A stretch of 64,000 nucleotides of DNA, taken from positions 32,873,372-32,937,371 of the forward strand of contig NC_092797.1 of the NCBI RefSeq assembly GCF_918797505.1. Reading direction: 5' to 3'. This document shows positions 10,211 through 21,833 of the stretch, piece by piece (the first letter of the stretch is position 1; each line of letters opens with the position of its first letter). The position numbers were made by a program, and so were the translations under genes. Under the pieces are notes generated by a model that saw only the letters and a program-made list of their open reading frames with translations, did no database searches and was not told where the DNA came from. Source of the stretch: Bemisia tabaci (lineage: Eukaryota; Arthropoda; Insecta; Hemiptera; Aleyrodidae).

Positions 10211-10334
10211 TTGTGAACGTAGCGTTCTTAAATATATTTTCAGCTATCAGAAAAGCTCAAGAAAACGTAATTTGGACGCATTGTGGGCTAGTTATGACCA
10301 AAATCCGGTTTCTAATCTAACAGACCTCGTATTG
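10211..10334 (+). repeat. Inverted intronic copy of the IR exon 2 start
   Basis: Plus-strand copy of the segment at 9362-9484, including a splice-acceptor-like TATTTTCAG and the codons for A-L-W-A-S-Y-D-Q-N-P-V-S-N. It differs at about five of 124 bases and ends sharply at ...CTCGTATTG next to unrelated sequence. Together with 9362-9484 it brackets the mariner remnant. Confidence 0.85.
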
Positions 10335-10350
10335 CGTCGTACAATTCCAC

Positions 10351-11348
10351 CCAAAGGCTAAGGATGAAGACGGAATAACCTTAGAATAATGATCTTCTTC
10401 TAAAATGTAGAATGTGCTGATTGATTTCCTGTGCATATCGCTCCAAGAAAAGTCGAAAAAATAGTGATTTGTCTCACCTTCAATTGAGATGAGTTTATCC
10501 ATGAAGGGATCATATCTTTCACAACCCCGCGAGTGGCAAATGACTGCTTTCAGTCCTCTGAAAAAGCGCCAAAAAAATTTGAAACAGAACACCAGCCCAG
10601 CGACCGGGTCTATATCCGCAGTGTACTTTTGCATTCCCTTTTCTGTTTTTAATAGTGCTGTATATGCCGGGTGTTTATGAATCGGATCGAAATGTTTTAA
10701 TGTAAAAACCAGATAATTCTTAGAATTCCAAATTTTGTTGATGTACAAACCGCGAGTTACATTAAACACCCGATCGCTTAGAATCGAATGGGGCTCCAAT
10801 TCGGCTGATGATAGTCTCAAAGCTTTACTGCATGTTCTTTCCCCTTGCGACCAAAAAGAGCGCCCATCTACAGTCACGCAGTACAGAGGTAAAACACCCT
10901 TCGACTGATGTTCTGTTCTCATTTGATCGTATTTGAGACTTTTCATGTTTTTGTCGTTTTCTTCCAAGAGTCTTGATTGTGAGACTGTGTAAAGAACTAA
11001 GCTCATCAGCTCTCTCACATCGTTAAGAATGAATAGGAAATTTTTGGCATGATCGGTATCGACAGCATTTGTCAGTTGAGTGTGGTGAGATATCAAAATG
11101 GTTTTAATGGAAGCTTGATGTAAGCGTTGATTAAAATTCTCGAAGGAAGGTTCGGAATGTAAACCGTCCTCGTAAATGTAAAATAATTGTTGTTTCGATT
11201 CATCGACTATGCTTCGACATGCGTTGAAAGCTATTAAAGTTAAAGACTCCCATTTGCTCTCCGGAGGGAGCGCCAAAATCTGAATGGTTCGCGTACCGAG
11301 GGAAATCAGACCAACGATGAAGACATATAAGAAAGAGCGCATATGCAT
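10351..11348 (-). CDS. Ionotropic receptor, exon 1 (signal peptide and extracellular N-terminus)
   Basis: Starts at ATG 11346-11348 with a hydrophobic leader (RSFLYVFIVGLISLG, small residues, then IQILALPP) typical of a signal peptide. About 310 residues of extracellular-type sequence follow, with scattered cysteines and no membrane segment. The frame stops at 10317, but a minus-strand GT at 10349-10350 would end the exon at 10351 after 998 bases (phase 2). The acceptor at 9453 supplies the missing single base, so exon 1 joins exon 2 in frame at a Gly codon. The join gives a receptor of roughly 800 residues, the normal IR size. The N-terminus has no motif of its own; the call rests on leader, length, spacing and phase. 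The donor GTGGAA is weak. Confidence 0.6.
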
Positions 11349-12040
11349 AATTCGCTTGCAAATACGATTCCTTGCCCTTCACTCTGCGAAATTAGGAGGT
11401 AAGAAGAATCACGTTCCTCGAGCTGCCTTATGCGTGGTTTTCAAAAACGTATGGTGCACCCGTATGACGCGGCTTTAGATCCGAGTGTTTAAAATGAAAG
11501 TAGTTTTAATCGCTTACCATTCGAATTTTCTACGTGAGAAACAAATACAACTAAATCGGTGAAATTCCCTGCTACGGAAGAGTATCACAGGTCTATCTTA
11601 GCCTCTACCGTGACTGAACTTTTATTTTAGTCTGTTTTCGTAGTTACCATGAACACCTTGTCAGCCCCCTTGGAAATCTTCACAAGGATTTTTTGCAAAG
11701 GTTGTTTTCTGACCTAAATAGTTACAGCGAAGTCAAGAGTTTTATTTGTATTTTCATGTTCAGAAAATGTGTTTTTAGTGTGATTTTTCCGCATTAGAAA
11801 TTCTCGTAGAGTTCTCATTGCCGTGAATTTGCAGCGTGATGATACCTTAGTGAATCGTGTCGTGTTTATTCCGTGTCTCCGATCGATTCATGTCGTAAAT
11901 ATTTTTGTCTTGGCAGCAATTGACAGTAAACGAAGCAAACTGCAAGGGTGTTTGATTCGCATTAAAGTGGTTTGACACTGATGAGAACTCATTCATTTCT
12001 GTTATTATACGTTTGACGTGCATTTCCTTTCGAGTCCATT
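11349..12040. other. Upstream region of the IR gene, no gene seen
   Basis: Non-coding sequence 5' of the receptor start. I could not pick a convincing TATA or initiator. Confidence 0.45.
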
Positions 12041-12165
12041 TCGTCGCCCCTCTGGCGTAAGGGCCTATCTACATTTTCATGTGAGCCCTGATATTTATAT
12101 AACTTCACGCTGTCCGCGGCTCACGTGGTATTAGAGATTTGCCCTTACCTCAGAGGAGGGACGAT
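12041..12165. repeat. MITE family E, copy 2
   Basis: Ends CGTCGCCCCTCTGGCGTAAG and CTTACCTCAGAGGAGGGACG are inverted copies. The inner arms are GTGAGCC and GGCTCAC. It matches the elements at 802 and 54199. Confidence 0.7.
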
Positions 12166-12291
12166 TTACCAGCTGCGCGCGGAAGTATTATAACATTTGC
12201 ATTGGGTCGCGCCATAGTGGTCATGATTTTCCTTTGCGCCTCTCTTTTAGTAGCGAGGTGTGAATGATCGATTTTTCCCCGTTTGAAAATA

Positions 12292-13514
12292 CAGGGTGTC
12301 CCAAAAGTCTGTAACCCCCCTTCCCCCATGGTAACTTTTGAACGGTTAGAGATAGAAAAACGAAGCTTTGGGAGTGCTTCTATCTCAAAGGGGACCATCT
12401 TCTGGAGGTTTCAACATTTTTGTCCCTCCCCCAGGGGGAGGGGGGCGCGGGGGCCCCCGACTTTTTTTTCAAATGGTAACCCTTATCTCGTGATACTTCA
12501 TTGTAAAGAACATACAAAGCTACGAATTTTGGCGCAATCTCCTGATCCATATCTTAATTTTTGACCGAGTTATGACAGGTCAAGGTCAAATTTGACCTAT
12601 TTTCAAAGAATCATAACTCCGGTTCAAATTATCGTAGAGAAAAAAATAAGACGGGAAAATTTACCAAATTTTAAGCACTTTTAAGTAAAAACCACAGAAA
12701 TAACTTCAAACTAATTCTAAGGGGGGGGGGCGGACCACCGAATACGTCAGTTCAAAGGTCATCCGATTTTTCCGCAAAATGAGCCACTTTCCGCTTACTT
12801 TGCCTCGACATTATCTCGGTAAGTTCGAAATTAGTTCAACATAGCGTATTCAAGTCCCCAAATTTTGGGCAAAGTTCAAAAACGAAATTTAAGGTGATGA
12901 AATTTAACCGATTAAATTTCTTTTTTTTTTAAACTTTGCTCGAACTTTGAGGACTTGAAAACGCAATGTTGAACTAATTTTGAACTTACCGAGATAATGT
13001 CGAGGCAAAGTAAGCGGAAAGTGGCTCATTTTGCGGAAAAATCGGATGACCTTTGAACTGACGTATTCGGTGGTCCGCCCCCCCCCCCCCCTTAGAATTA
13101 GTTTGAAGTTATTTCTGTGGTTTTTACTTAAAAGTGCTTAAAATTTGGTAAATTTTCTCGTCTTATTTTTTTCTCTACGATAATTTGAATCGGAACTATG
13201 ATTTTTTGAAAATAGGTCAAATTTGACCTTTGACCTATCATAACTCGGTCAAAAATTAATATATCAATCTGCAGATTGCGCCAAAATTCTTAGTTTTGTG
13301 TGTTCTTTACAATGAAGTATCACAAGATAAGGGTTACCATTTGAAATAAAAGTTGGGGGTCCCCGTGCCCCCCCCCCCCCATGAGGGCGGGACAAGAGTG
13401 TTGAAACCTCTAGGAGTTGGTCCCTTTTGAGATAGGAACATTCCCAAAGTTTCGTTTTTCTATCTCTAATCCTTCAAAAGTTACCAGGGGGGCACCGACT
13501 TTTGGGACACCCTC
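12292..13514. mobile_element. 1.2-kb near-perfect foldback element with TA target site
   Basis: Almost the whole 1223 bases is an inverted repeat with arms of about 580-600 bases around a short AT-rich centre near 12880-12940. The ends are CAGGGTGTCCCAAAAG and its complement (one terminal mismatch), flanked by TA on both sides (12290-12291 and 13515-13516). The arms share a G-run near 12721 mirrored by a C-run near 13080. No transposase frame is present. TA plus such ends fits a non-autonomous Tc1/mariner-type or similar DNA element; the superfamily is inference. Confidence 0.85.
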
Positions 13515-13516
13515 TA

Positions 13517-15201
13517 TGCCAAATGCAACCGTGTCACACCACCCAAACCCTGTGCACATAAAGCTCCTTTTATCATAAATACGTACAGATGTCAATTTAC
13601 AATGTAACTTTTCGCTATCTTTTAGCAAACAACACTTGATATCACTTTTTCGGAATTTCAGAACGTTTCCTGACAAAAACTTTACCATTTAAAAAAAAAA
13701 ACCCGTCTCGCGTTTCCAGGAATTAACATCCCTTTTACCGTGGTGGATCGGATATATTAAGCGAGAACTACAGATGCTGACATACCTGTATTTTGTCAGA
13801 TGAAGAAATTGAAATAACTTGAATACTGAATGTATTATAATATTAGAAAATTATGCGACTGGCCATCGAGACGAAACTTATCAAGGAATGGCAACCGTCG
13901 ATTCCGTGGTCATAAAACGCGTGGATATCAGGTTATCCTGCGGCTATGTAGGAGACTCAGAGCTTTTGCTCGGGCGCAGGTTTACGCATGCTGTTGACAC
14001 CACTTCGCCCTTCCAACTTTCATGACCAGCACACATACAATGAAGCATTACTCCATATCATACAACCCTAGCATGGGACATTACTTTCACTCTAACCGAG
14101 AGGTCACGAACCAGACTCCTTGTCCCTGACTTTCAAATCCTGCAAGGCCGTCTTGCGAGCATCGCTGAATAAATAACGTGCACGCATCTTCTTGAGAAAT
14201 GAGCCATGCTATGCCAAGTAAACCAACAGAACTCACTAGATTAATCTGTGCAAGGTAATAATCAAAGAAGAATTTTTAATTCTGCAGAGAAAATATCAAT
14301 TCATGTTATCATAATTATTTTTTAGTATTAATTCTTTTGAATAGAGTGACACCCAAAAGCTTCTTGATGGCTCCAACTACCCGGAGATTATGTAATTATG
14401 ATTTAAAAATTAGTGAAATCTGCCCGTTAGAAAGCATGACTCTTTAAATGGTTCGAGCCTTTTGAAATCCACAGGAGATGAATAGCAAAATTGGCGCGTG
14501 AAGGAAGATGTTAAAATTTGGCAAGCATGATGAATTAATTTATGTTAGCCAGATTACTTAATGAAGACACAGACTAACACATACTCCCTTCATCAGCCCA
14601 TACTTTCAAAGTACGACTAGTAAAATGAGTATTAAATATTTTGTATCGTGTTTTTAATTTGAAGCACTGAATCACCTGAGGTCATCGGAACTTTTTAGCG
14701 AATCATTCGCATTGCTCCAGGTGTTTGCACAATTGTACCGTCTCCAGCGAAAGCCACAAAATCATGAACTTTCTGATGCAAATTATAAGGTGTGGGGTGA
14801 ATTATAGACTTGTCAAAGCGCTCATCGTAATTTTTGAGCGATATGACTTTGATATCTCTCTGTAATGGTCTGGCAAAGGTTTGCAACAGCTACTTGGCAA
14901 AGACCTATTCGTGTTTTTTAGGATTCCAAATTATGGTGAAGGTGAACTTACATTCTATGGATGCCCTTTGCTGATTCTCATTTTGACACGTGGCTTCAAC
15001 GAAAGAAAACTATGAAGCACACGCGAAAGAAAAAATATAAAGACTGGTAACTCTAATAAAACTCACAGTCTCAGCTAAGCCCACCAGTGGCAATTTTGCA
15101 AGTCGGCAATACTATTGTTCTTGCATTATATAAATCCATTGAAAATATCGATTTTAGGAGAGGCAAACTGTCTCACCCCAAAGCAATTTTTTACATTCAT
15201 T
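13517..15201. other. No gene seen
   Basis: AT-rich non-coding DNA. Short frames on both strands (for example 13819-14025 and 14695-14886) lack domains, splice support or composition bias. Confidence 0.5.
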
Positions 15202-15510
15202 CACGGAGAAAAAAACTTCGTACATGGGACCCGAAGTTGAGGTCATATGGATCTCTGAAGTTTTCTGATCATGTATTCGAAAATTTGAGGTCGAACTGCC
15301 GAAGTTCGGGTCAGACATCGAGGCACTTCAGTATGTACCGGAGCACTTCAGATGTGTGATCAGAACCCTTCGGTATATATAGAAGTGCTTCAGATGTCTG
15401 ACTCGAACTTCGGCAGCTCGAACTCAAGTTTTTAGAAACGTGATCCGAAAACTTCAGAGATCCATATGACCTCAACTTCGTGTCCCACGCACGAAGTTTC
15501 TTTTTCCGTG
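15202..15510. repeat. Foldback MITE family C, copy 1
   Basis: Long inverted repeat starting CACGGAGAAAAAAACTTCGT and ending with the complement (ACGAAGTTTC...CCGTG). Both arms contain CCGAAGTTGAGGTCATATGG or its complement, and inner GAAGTTCGGGTCAGACAT words recur. It is about 309 bp and matches 22259-22571. Confidence 0.8.
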
Positions 15511-15540
15511 TTGAAATGGAGGAAAAACAGTGCCGCTAAC

Positions 15541-15705
15541 CAGTGGCGTGGCGTGAATTGTGATTTATCGATTGTTATGCCATTTAAACCTATGGAAAAG
15601 GATCGATATACAGGGTGTTCGCAGCGAACACCTTAGTAATCGATTATTTACCACAGGTTGAAATGGCATTACAATCGATACATCGCATCTCACGCCACGC
15701 CACTG
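15541..15705. mobile_element. hAT-like MITE family A, copy 1
   Basis: 165 bp with ends CAGTGGCGTGGCGTG and CACGCCACGCCACTG. It is flanked by the exact 8-bp duplication CCGCTAAC (15533-15540, 15706-15713). The centre is the palindrome GGTGTTCGCAGCGAACACC. The 8-bp duplication and CAGTGGCG ends fit the hAT superfamily. There is no coding capacity. Confidence 0.88.
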
Positions 15706-15713
15706 CCGCTAAC

Positions 15714-17077
15714 TTTTAAGATTCGCCAAGGGAGCATGCTCTTCTTTCGTTCCAGAAACTGGCCCAATATCGAATCGTTTTGTTTCAATGACAATCTGTT
15801 CAGTTGCTGTAACAAACCACTACAACTGATTGTCCATTTGCTGTGAAAAAAGGGGATCAGCCGGGGCTCATCAGCATCTCGTTTTAAGGACGACAAGTCC
15901 TCTCTTTCTGTGCAGTCGCTCTTTAGCCCTCTTCTCGCCCGGCGCAAAGCTCAACGATCTCTGTGTGAAAATACCAGAATTGCAGCGTGAGAAAACTGCA
16001 CACCCGAGCCATCTAATTAATCCTCACAGCCTCCTCTTCCTGCGTTGCCATCATTTCCACGCGCTCGACGGAGGAAACGAGGAGCTCGGGTTTGATTCCA
16101 GATTCCAGATTCGAAGCACCCTGGCAGTCCTGGCACCCGACCTCGGCTGTGATACGGGAGGACAATGAGCGTCGAAGAAGCGCACAGGAATGAGCCTTAA
16201 TGGAGCCTAATCGCGACTTTCAGTTTCCGCAAGCACGTGAAAAGTTCTCACTCACCTTCCTCGACTAATTGTGAGGCTAAATGCCGCCATCTTACCATTT
16301 ATTACTCGTTTCTTTGTCACCTCACATCGTTGTCCCGCTTCCGGTTTCTTGTGCGTGCGGATAACAAGGAACTCATCGTGTTGCCCTTTCGGCCTGAAAT
16401 TATGGGATTTTTCAGGGTTCCTGCATGAGTGCATGGTCACAAATATGAATGTAGTTGAAGGAAAAATGATGGCTGGGAGGAGGAGAGTTATAAGGCCTGT
16501 ATACCTCTCACGGAGGTATTTCGGGATTCAGTGGCTTGGTAAAAATCACAACTTTTCAAAACACCTTTATCTGTCCCCATTTAACCATCGCGTTCTAGTT
16601 TAAAGTATTTGGCAACGATGAGGAAGATGATGCGGCTTACTGTCATTTTTAGGTTCTCGTGAGCTAGTTTTTTGGCATTGTGCGGTTTATTATTTTGAGC
16701 ACGTTCCGAAATGACGGTATGTCAATTGTCTTATAATCTTGTTTTGACAGGTTTTCTATTAGAAAAGTATTATGAAATATATCGAATCTCTGGTTAATAT
16801 GGCCTGGCCTCATTCAAAAGAAAATGAGCAACACACTAAATTACAATATCATAGTTATTTTTAGGTTGGTTTTATCAATGATACTCACTAGGCGTCATGG
16901 ATATCATTGATGAAAACGAACGTCTCGTAACTGGCCAATGATGCCAGAATAACTAGAAATTTAGATTTTTCTTAGTTAATTTCAGGCTTTTTTTTAATTG
17001 AACTAATAAAACAGAAGATCAAACGTGATTGTGATGCCTGTATGTAAAGTATCGTGAATTTTGCACACCTTCAGTTA
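15714..17077. other. No confident gene
   Basis: 15840-16230 is GC-richer and has plus-strand frames of about 110 codons without domains. I see no splice sites or start context that would support them. The rest is AT-rich non-coding. Confidence 0.45.
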
Positions 17078-17251
17078 GGGGACTTCCATGAATTACGTAA
17101 CGCACTTTTCCGGCATTTTTGACCGCGCCTTCCCTCCCTCGTTAAGCTTTTATGACGTAGGTCTCTATCCTTAAACACGTAAAAACAAAATGGTGTAACG
17201 CTCACCTCGAACCCCCCTCCCCCCAGAGCGTTACGTATTTATGAACGGCCC
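17078..17251. repeat. MITE with TTACGTAACGC-type ends
   Basis: Left end GGGGACTTCCATGAATTACG runs into TAACGC. Right end GAGCGTTACGTATTTATGAA runs into CGGCCC. These are inverted copies about 174 bp apart. The interior holds CCCCCC runs and a TATGACGTAGG word. Confidence 0.65.
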
Positions 17252-17325
17252 ACAAGGTCTCATTTTTTCCCCCAACAACGTTTTCCTTGAAATTTTCATT
17301 CATGTCAAGAATTTCACAGAAATTT

Positions 17326-17554
17326 ACATACATATATTCAAGTCGCTTTACAGCGCGCCCGGGTGCTCTGCGACACCTAATCGCCACTCTTGTCTATTGG
17401 CCCAGAGGTCATCTGGTAAATGGCATATTGTAATTTCCTCTTTAATGCCACCTATCCACGATTTTGCTGGACATCCCCTGCGTCTTCTCCCAAGAGGAAC
17501 CCAATCTAGTACCTTCTTTTGAAATCTGTCATGCACCATTCGTTGAACATGACC
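17326..17554 (-). mobile_element. 5'-truncated RTE-type non-LTR retrotransposon tail
   Basis: Minus-strand translation gives VLDWVPLGRRRRGCPAKSW, then ICHLPDDLWANRQEWRLGVA, the C-terminal tail after the reverse transcriptase in RTE-clade elements. The 3' end is a TATG-type short repeat. A 12-bp direct repeat TCACAGAAATTT flanks it (17314-17325 and 17555-17566), marking one insertion event. Only the last 229 bases were inserted. Confidence 0.85.
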
Positions 17555-17566
17555 TCACAGAAATTT

Positions 17567-19113
17567 TTGAGGGGATATTTTGGATGATTTCACTCATAAA
17601 ATTTGAAAAATAAACATGCTCTTTAAGGACTGCAATGAAAATATCCATATTCTAACCTTAGTCTTCGATGTGCAACTACCTAACAAGGAGGATGAGTTGT
17701 ACTTGTTAACGCTGGAATATCTGTCAGCTCATGAAGCAAGTATGAGAGTGGTAAGATCATTTAGGTCGTAAAAACTCACATGAAGTGCCGCATAACGCGA
17801 CGTTTTTCTCCTCCCCGCTGTCGCTCAAACATTCGAATGACCATTTGAATTATCAGTTTATTTTCAGCGTGCGGAGCGCACGAGAGGTTATGCTCCTTTA
17901 ATTTTATCGTCACGCAAGCAACCGAGAGTACCAACCATTGGAAGACGTGAAGTTCATGGTGCTCAGGAAGAGCTCACTGATTTATACAGTGTCAGAGTTG
18001 CTCGTTTCGCCATTTGGATTTGCAGCTTTGGGGGACAGCTTACCTTTATCTCTCCCTCCCACTGAGAGCTGGAGACCCATATAATAGGCTTAACAGTTTT
18101 CGTCCAAATAAAAACCAATTAAATGAACCGAAACACTTATTTTGATAACACAGGAGGAGTCATCAAAAGATGTAGCGAGGTTTCGAATCAATAAATGAGG
18201 TGCGTAGCTTTCGAAGGTGATTCGAAAAAAGCTTCAAGATAAAACATGAGCCGTAATCCAAGCAAAGGCTCGAATGACATTCCTCCTTTCAGTGGCGGAG
18301 GAGAGGCCTTATCTCTGATTGGCAGACGGTCATTGCGTCATGGGACCACTACATAAGACTCGAATTTAAGCAGAAGAATGCTTATATCAGTAATAAGTTT
18401 CGCCTTCAAAATTTCACGTACAAAATGATAAGAGTAACAAAAATCACTAAAATTAACTCCTAACTAAGTTAGTAGCGTTTTTATTTGACATTAGTCACAA
18501 AAAATTGAATTCTCTGCTCATTAGAAAATAAAAGAGTCTACTCGAATCAAATCTCGGCACCACAATCGTTTTGGAAAGCTTCTCAATCAATCAGTGCATT
18601 CCTTTCGCACCTTGTGTTGTTCAAAATACGGAAAACTTAATGCAGTGGAGCAAAAGCGTCAAGATCGAGGTTGTAGTATATTTTCATATCGCAGAGACTG
18701 TCATGACAACGCATGGTGTGCGATTTAACTCAAGTGGATTATCATTATTTTCAGGAGCGAGAAGTTGGAAATTATGCATCCACAAACGTTATTATTTTGA
18801 TTATGAGTTAATTTCAGTGATTTTTGTCGCACGAATCGTGTTTTACGTGCAATTTTGATGAGAAAGCATAACATGATGATGTTTGAATTAGCATACCTTG
18901 TCTAGTTGTCTGTTAAACACATGTAACAGGCGGTGGTGTGCGCAATAGGTTTTGGAGACTTAAACGCACGGTTAAGAAAGTAAGCGCAATCCGCGCGATT
19001 CAATGACAAATAGTCCGTTTCCCACAATAATATTGAATTTTTACCTACACCAAAACGATTGTCACCAAAAATTAACATTGTATAATTACTACTAGGAAAG
19101 GAAGTGACTTATA
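17567..19113. other. No gene seen
   Basis: Non-coding. The plus-strand frame at 18571-18858 has no domain, and its surroundings show no splice or promoter support. Confidence 0.5.
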
Positions 19114-19366
19114 CTGCCGTGCTAAGGAAAAACGCCGTATGAGCCTTCAGACGTTGCCATCTTTTCTCCAATTAAAATAAAATTTACCGCAAAAACTGTG
19201 AAAATTCTTTTTCAAATGTTTCAAACAATATTGTTCGCAATTAAATCTACAATATCGAGCAATTTCAAGGAAAAATATGCACAAATTTACTCAGAAATGC
19301 ATGTTTTATCCGGGGGAATTTAGCAACTCTCAAATGTTTATACGGCGTTCTTCCTTAGTACTGCGG
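19114..19366. repeat. MITE family B, copy 4
   Basis: Left end is CTGCCGTGCTAAGGAAAAAC, then GCCGTATGAGCCTTCAGACG. Right end is TACGGCGTTCTTCCTTAGTA, then CTGCGG. The 11-bp word AAGTGACTTAT (19102-19112) is mirrored by ATAAGTCACTT (19368-19378), so the inverted symmetry extends beyond the usual family ends at this copy. Confidence 0.8.
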
Positions 19367-20529
19367 AATAAGTCACTTTTTGCGTTGGTAAAGCACCGCC
19401 TTTTATTTTCTGCATAAGCCAAAGAGAACTTTCTAGTTCTCAATCACATGGAAAGGATAGAGCAACGGTCAGAACAAAAGACCAAGCGTCCCCCTTCACA
19501 GGCGAACAAGGGGCGGTGAGCAATGGGACTATCTTCTGGTCCCACGTCGATCTACTTACAATTTACGAGACAATCGGGGAAAGAGAAGCTTTTTTAATTA
19601 ATTTCGATCGATGTCCAGTCCCGAGACGACTTGGCTGGCTAACGGTTCTCGGTGGATACAGAAATTTAATTAATTAAAGTCGGGGTTACGTTGTAGTGAG
19701 CCCGTCCGTACGTACAAAACACAGAGAGAATTAACTATAGATAAATATTTATTCATGGGGGTCAATACATTGATAAATTGATGCACATCATTTACGTGCT
19801 ACACGACGACGCTACGGTTTACTTCGTGGATTGCCACATCGAGCCGAGTCCCTTTCGCAACGTTTCCGGGCGGTGGATAAGCCATCAGTGAAATCGATGG
19901 TGCCCCACCGGGGGGTTCCAATCCTCCATAACTCATTTTCACGCCGGATTAAAGCTCTGTATTAGGAAAAAATTCTGACTTGTTTTGCGCTCCTGGCATT
20001 CCTCATTATTTCGATGCATTTTTCATTCATCTCTGAATTCGTTTAATTTGTTTTTTGACTTTGTATGTGATCAAAGAAGATTAATCAAGCAGTGGCAAGT
20101 TTTTTTGACCAATCAGAGGTTGAGATTTTACAACGTGACTTTTTCGGAGGGAGAGAACACGGAAAAAAGAGGTAGGATTTAAGTCCCGACTTAAACATTT
20201 CCAATTAATTGTGGTAGTATCCCAATAAATTAGGTTACTAACACAAACGTTGCAGTATACTACCGTAACTTGAGTTGCTATACTACCCAAATTTATTGAA
20301 CTTGTCCATATCATCAGACAAATTGAGGTAGTGCTGGAATTCTAGGGAATAACCCCAACACTTTTTTTCGGTCTTTCGGTGATACAAGAGACAGCGCCTT
20401 TCTTCAGTCTAGTTGAGAGAGAATCCAAACACGCAAGTCGGCCTGGAGCGGCTTCGGGCGTGGCGGCGCAGAGAGCAATGATGACGAGGACTTATGAGAT
20501 GGAAAGGAGAAGCCCTCGGCCTGCCGGTC
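19367..20529. other. Non-coding; possible regulatory block at about 19430-19960
   Basis: No frame. The block is GC-richer than its flanks, largely free of the window's repeats, and contains TAATTAATT homeodomain-type words at about 19595 and 19670. A conserved non-coding element is possible but unproven. Confidence 0.3.
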
Positions 20530-20720
20530 AGCATGAAACACATATAAGCGCCTACAAGACTGCATGAATACTTCACGCATTGCGTCAAACGTAATGCGGT
20601 CAGCTGGTCAGCTAGCGGTTAGCGAAAAACGCATAGCTCCTACAAGACTGTAGGGATACTTTGCGCATTGCTCCAAACACTGTGTGCATGGTTGGCGCGG
20701 TGGCGGAAATTAAAATCATT
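20530..20720 (+). repeat. GCGCCTACAAG repeat, two units
   Basis: Two units start at about 20548 (GCGCCTACAAGACTGCATG) and 20636 (GCTCCTACAAGACTGTAGG), 88 bases apart. Each is followed by ATACTT(C/T)(A/G)CGCATTGC and CAAAC. The same unit occurs at 26089, 52690 and 53220. Confidence 0.75.
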
Positions 20721-21663
20721 AAACCGCATTCATGTTTATCCTTTCATAATTTTTTCGTTCATTTCTTACATGTATATGAAAGGCCTTGTCCACATAGAGA
20801 TAGGTTTACGAAACTTAATTTTTGCGCAAAGTTCCGTGAACTTTTGCTAGTGTTGACAGGGTTTTCACAAAAAATGTGCCCAACACTAGTAAACGCGTCT
20901 TACGCACCCCTCCTCCTCCGGCATGTTCACTTGATGGTTTGTATCGATATTTCAAAATGTATGAGAAGGGGCGGCAAAATACAGGCGGCCCATGGGCGGG
21001 AAGTAGGTAAATCCGGCCCTGACCATCGATATAATTAAATCAATTAAAGACCTAAAAATAACGAAACATTGGGTCTAGGTGGAATTTTTGTTGAGTTGGA
21101 GGAGAGCGGTACTGCTAATCTCTATGAGTACTTCACGAGGCTGATGCAGCAATGCATCATCGGTGGCAAAGTACCAGAGCGGCTTAAGTCCTGTATCATA
21201 CCGTGAACTTCAATTGAATCTAGTAGTTATGTGTACTTACTCAGTTTTAAAACGAATTTTATCTATAACATTTAAAAATATATTTTCAACCTCGACCTCG
21301 CTGGTGGCAATTGGAATCAAAAGCAGCAGTCTATGGTTGGCAACAACCCCCCCCCCCCCCCCAATCCAGAGTTACGGCTACACTTTTTGCTCCTCCCTTC
21401 GTTGGACCTCCATGCAACCCAGAGGTCATTAGCTCTATACAGAGATCGAGTACCAGTAAAAAACACTAGGTCGCATGGGAACCCTAAGGATTCACACAAA
21501 TGGTGGTGGCTCTGCATGAATGGGAAGGGATTGCTGCTAACCTTCGACAGTTATCACGCATTGCACTTGTTGGCAACCTTGTCATGGAAGAGGTATTGAT
21601 TGATTTGTTTTTGAAATATATTGCACAAAATCAGTTTCAAATTGAGTAAATACACTAAAATAC
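20721..21663. other. No gene seen
   Basis: Plus frames at 20661-21038 overlap the repeat and are not gene-like. A C-run of about 14 lies at 21349-21362. Confidence 0.5.
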
Positions 21664-21825
21664 CAGTGGCGTGACGGGCTTTGCGATCTACTGATTGATC
21701 TGCCATTTAAACCTATGGAAAAGGATCGATAAACAGGGTGTCCGCAAAGAACACCTTAATAATCGATTCTTTGCCATAGCTATAAATAGGGAAATCGATA
21801 ATCGATCATTCACGCCTCGCCACTG
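21664..21825. mobile_element. hAT-like MITE family A, copy 2
   Basis: 162 bp with ends CAGTGGCGTGACGGG and CACGCCTCGCCACTG. The exact 8-bp duplication TAAAATAC lies on both sides (21656-21663 and 21826-21833). It has the family A core CCATTTAAACCTATGGAAAA and GATCGAT words. Confidence 0.88.
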
Positions 21826-21833
21826 TAAAATAC

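Noticed and set aside
20661..21038. 125-codon plus-strand frame
   Set aside because: Starts inside the GCGCCTACAAG repeat and shows no domain.
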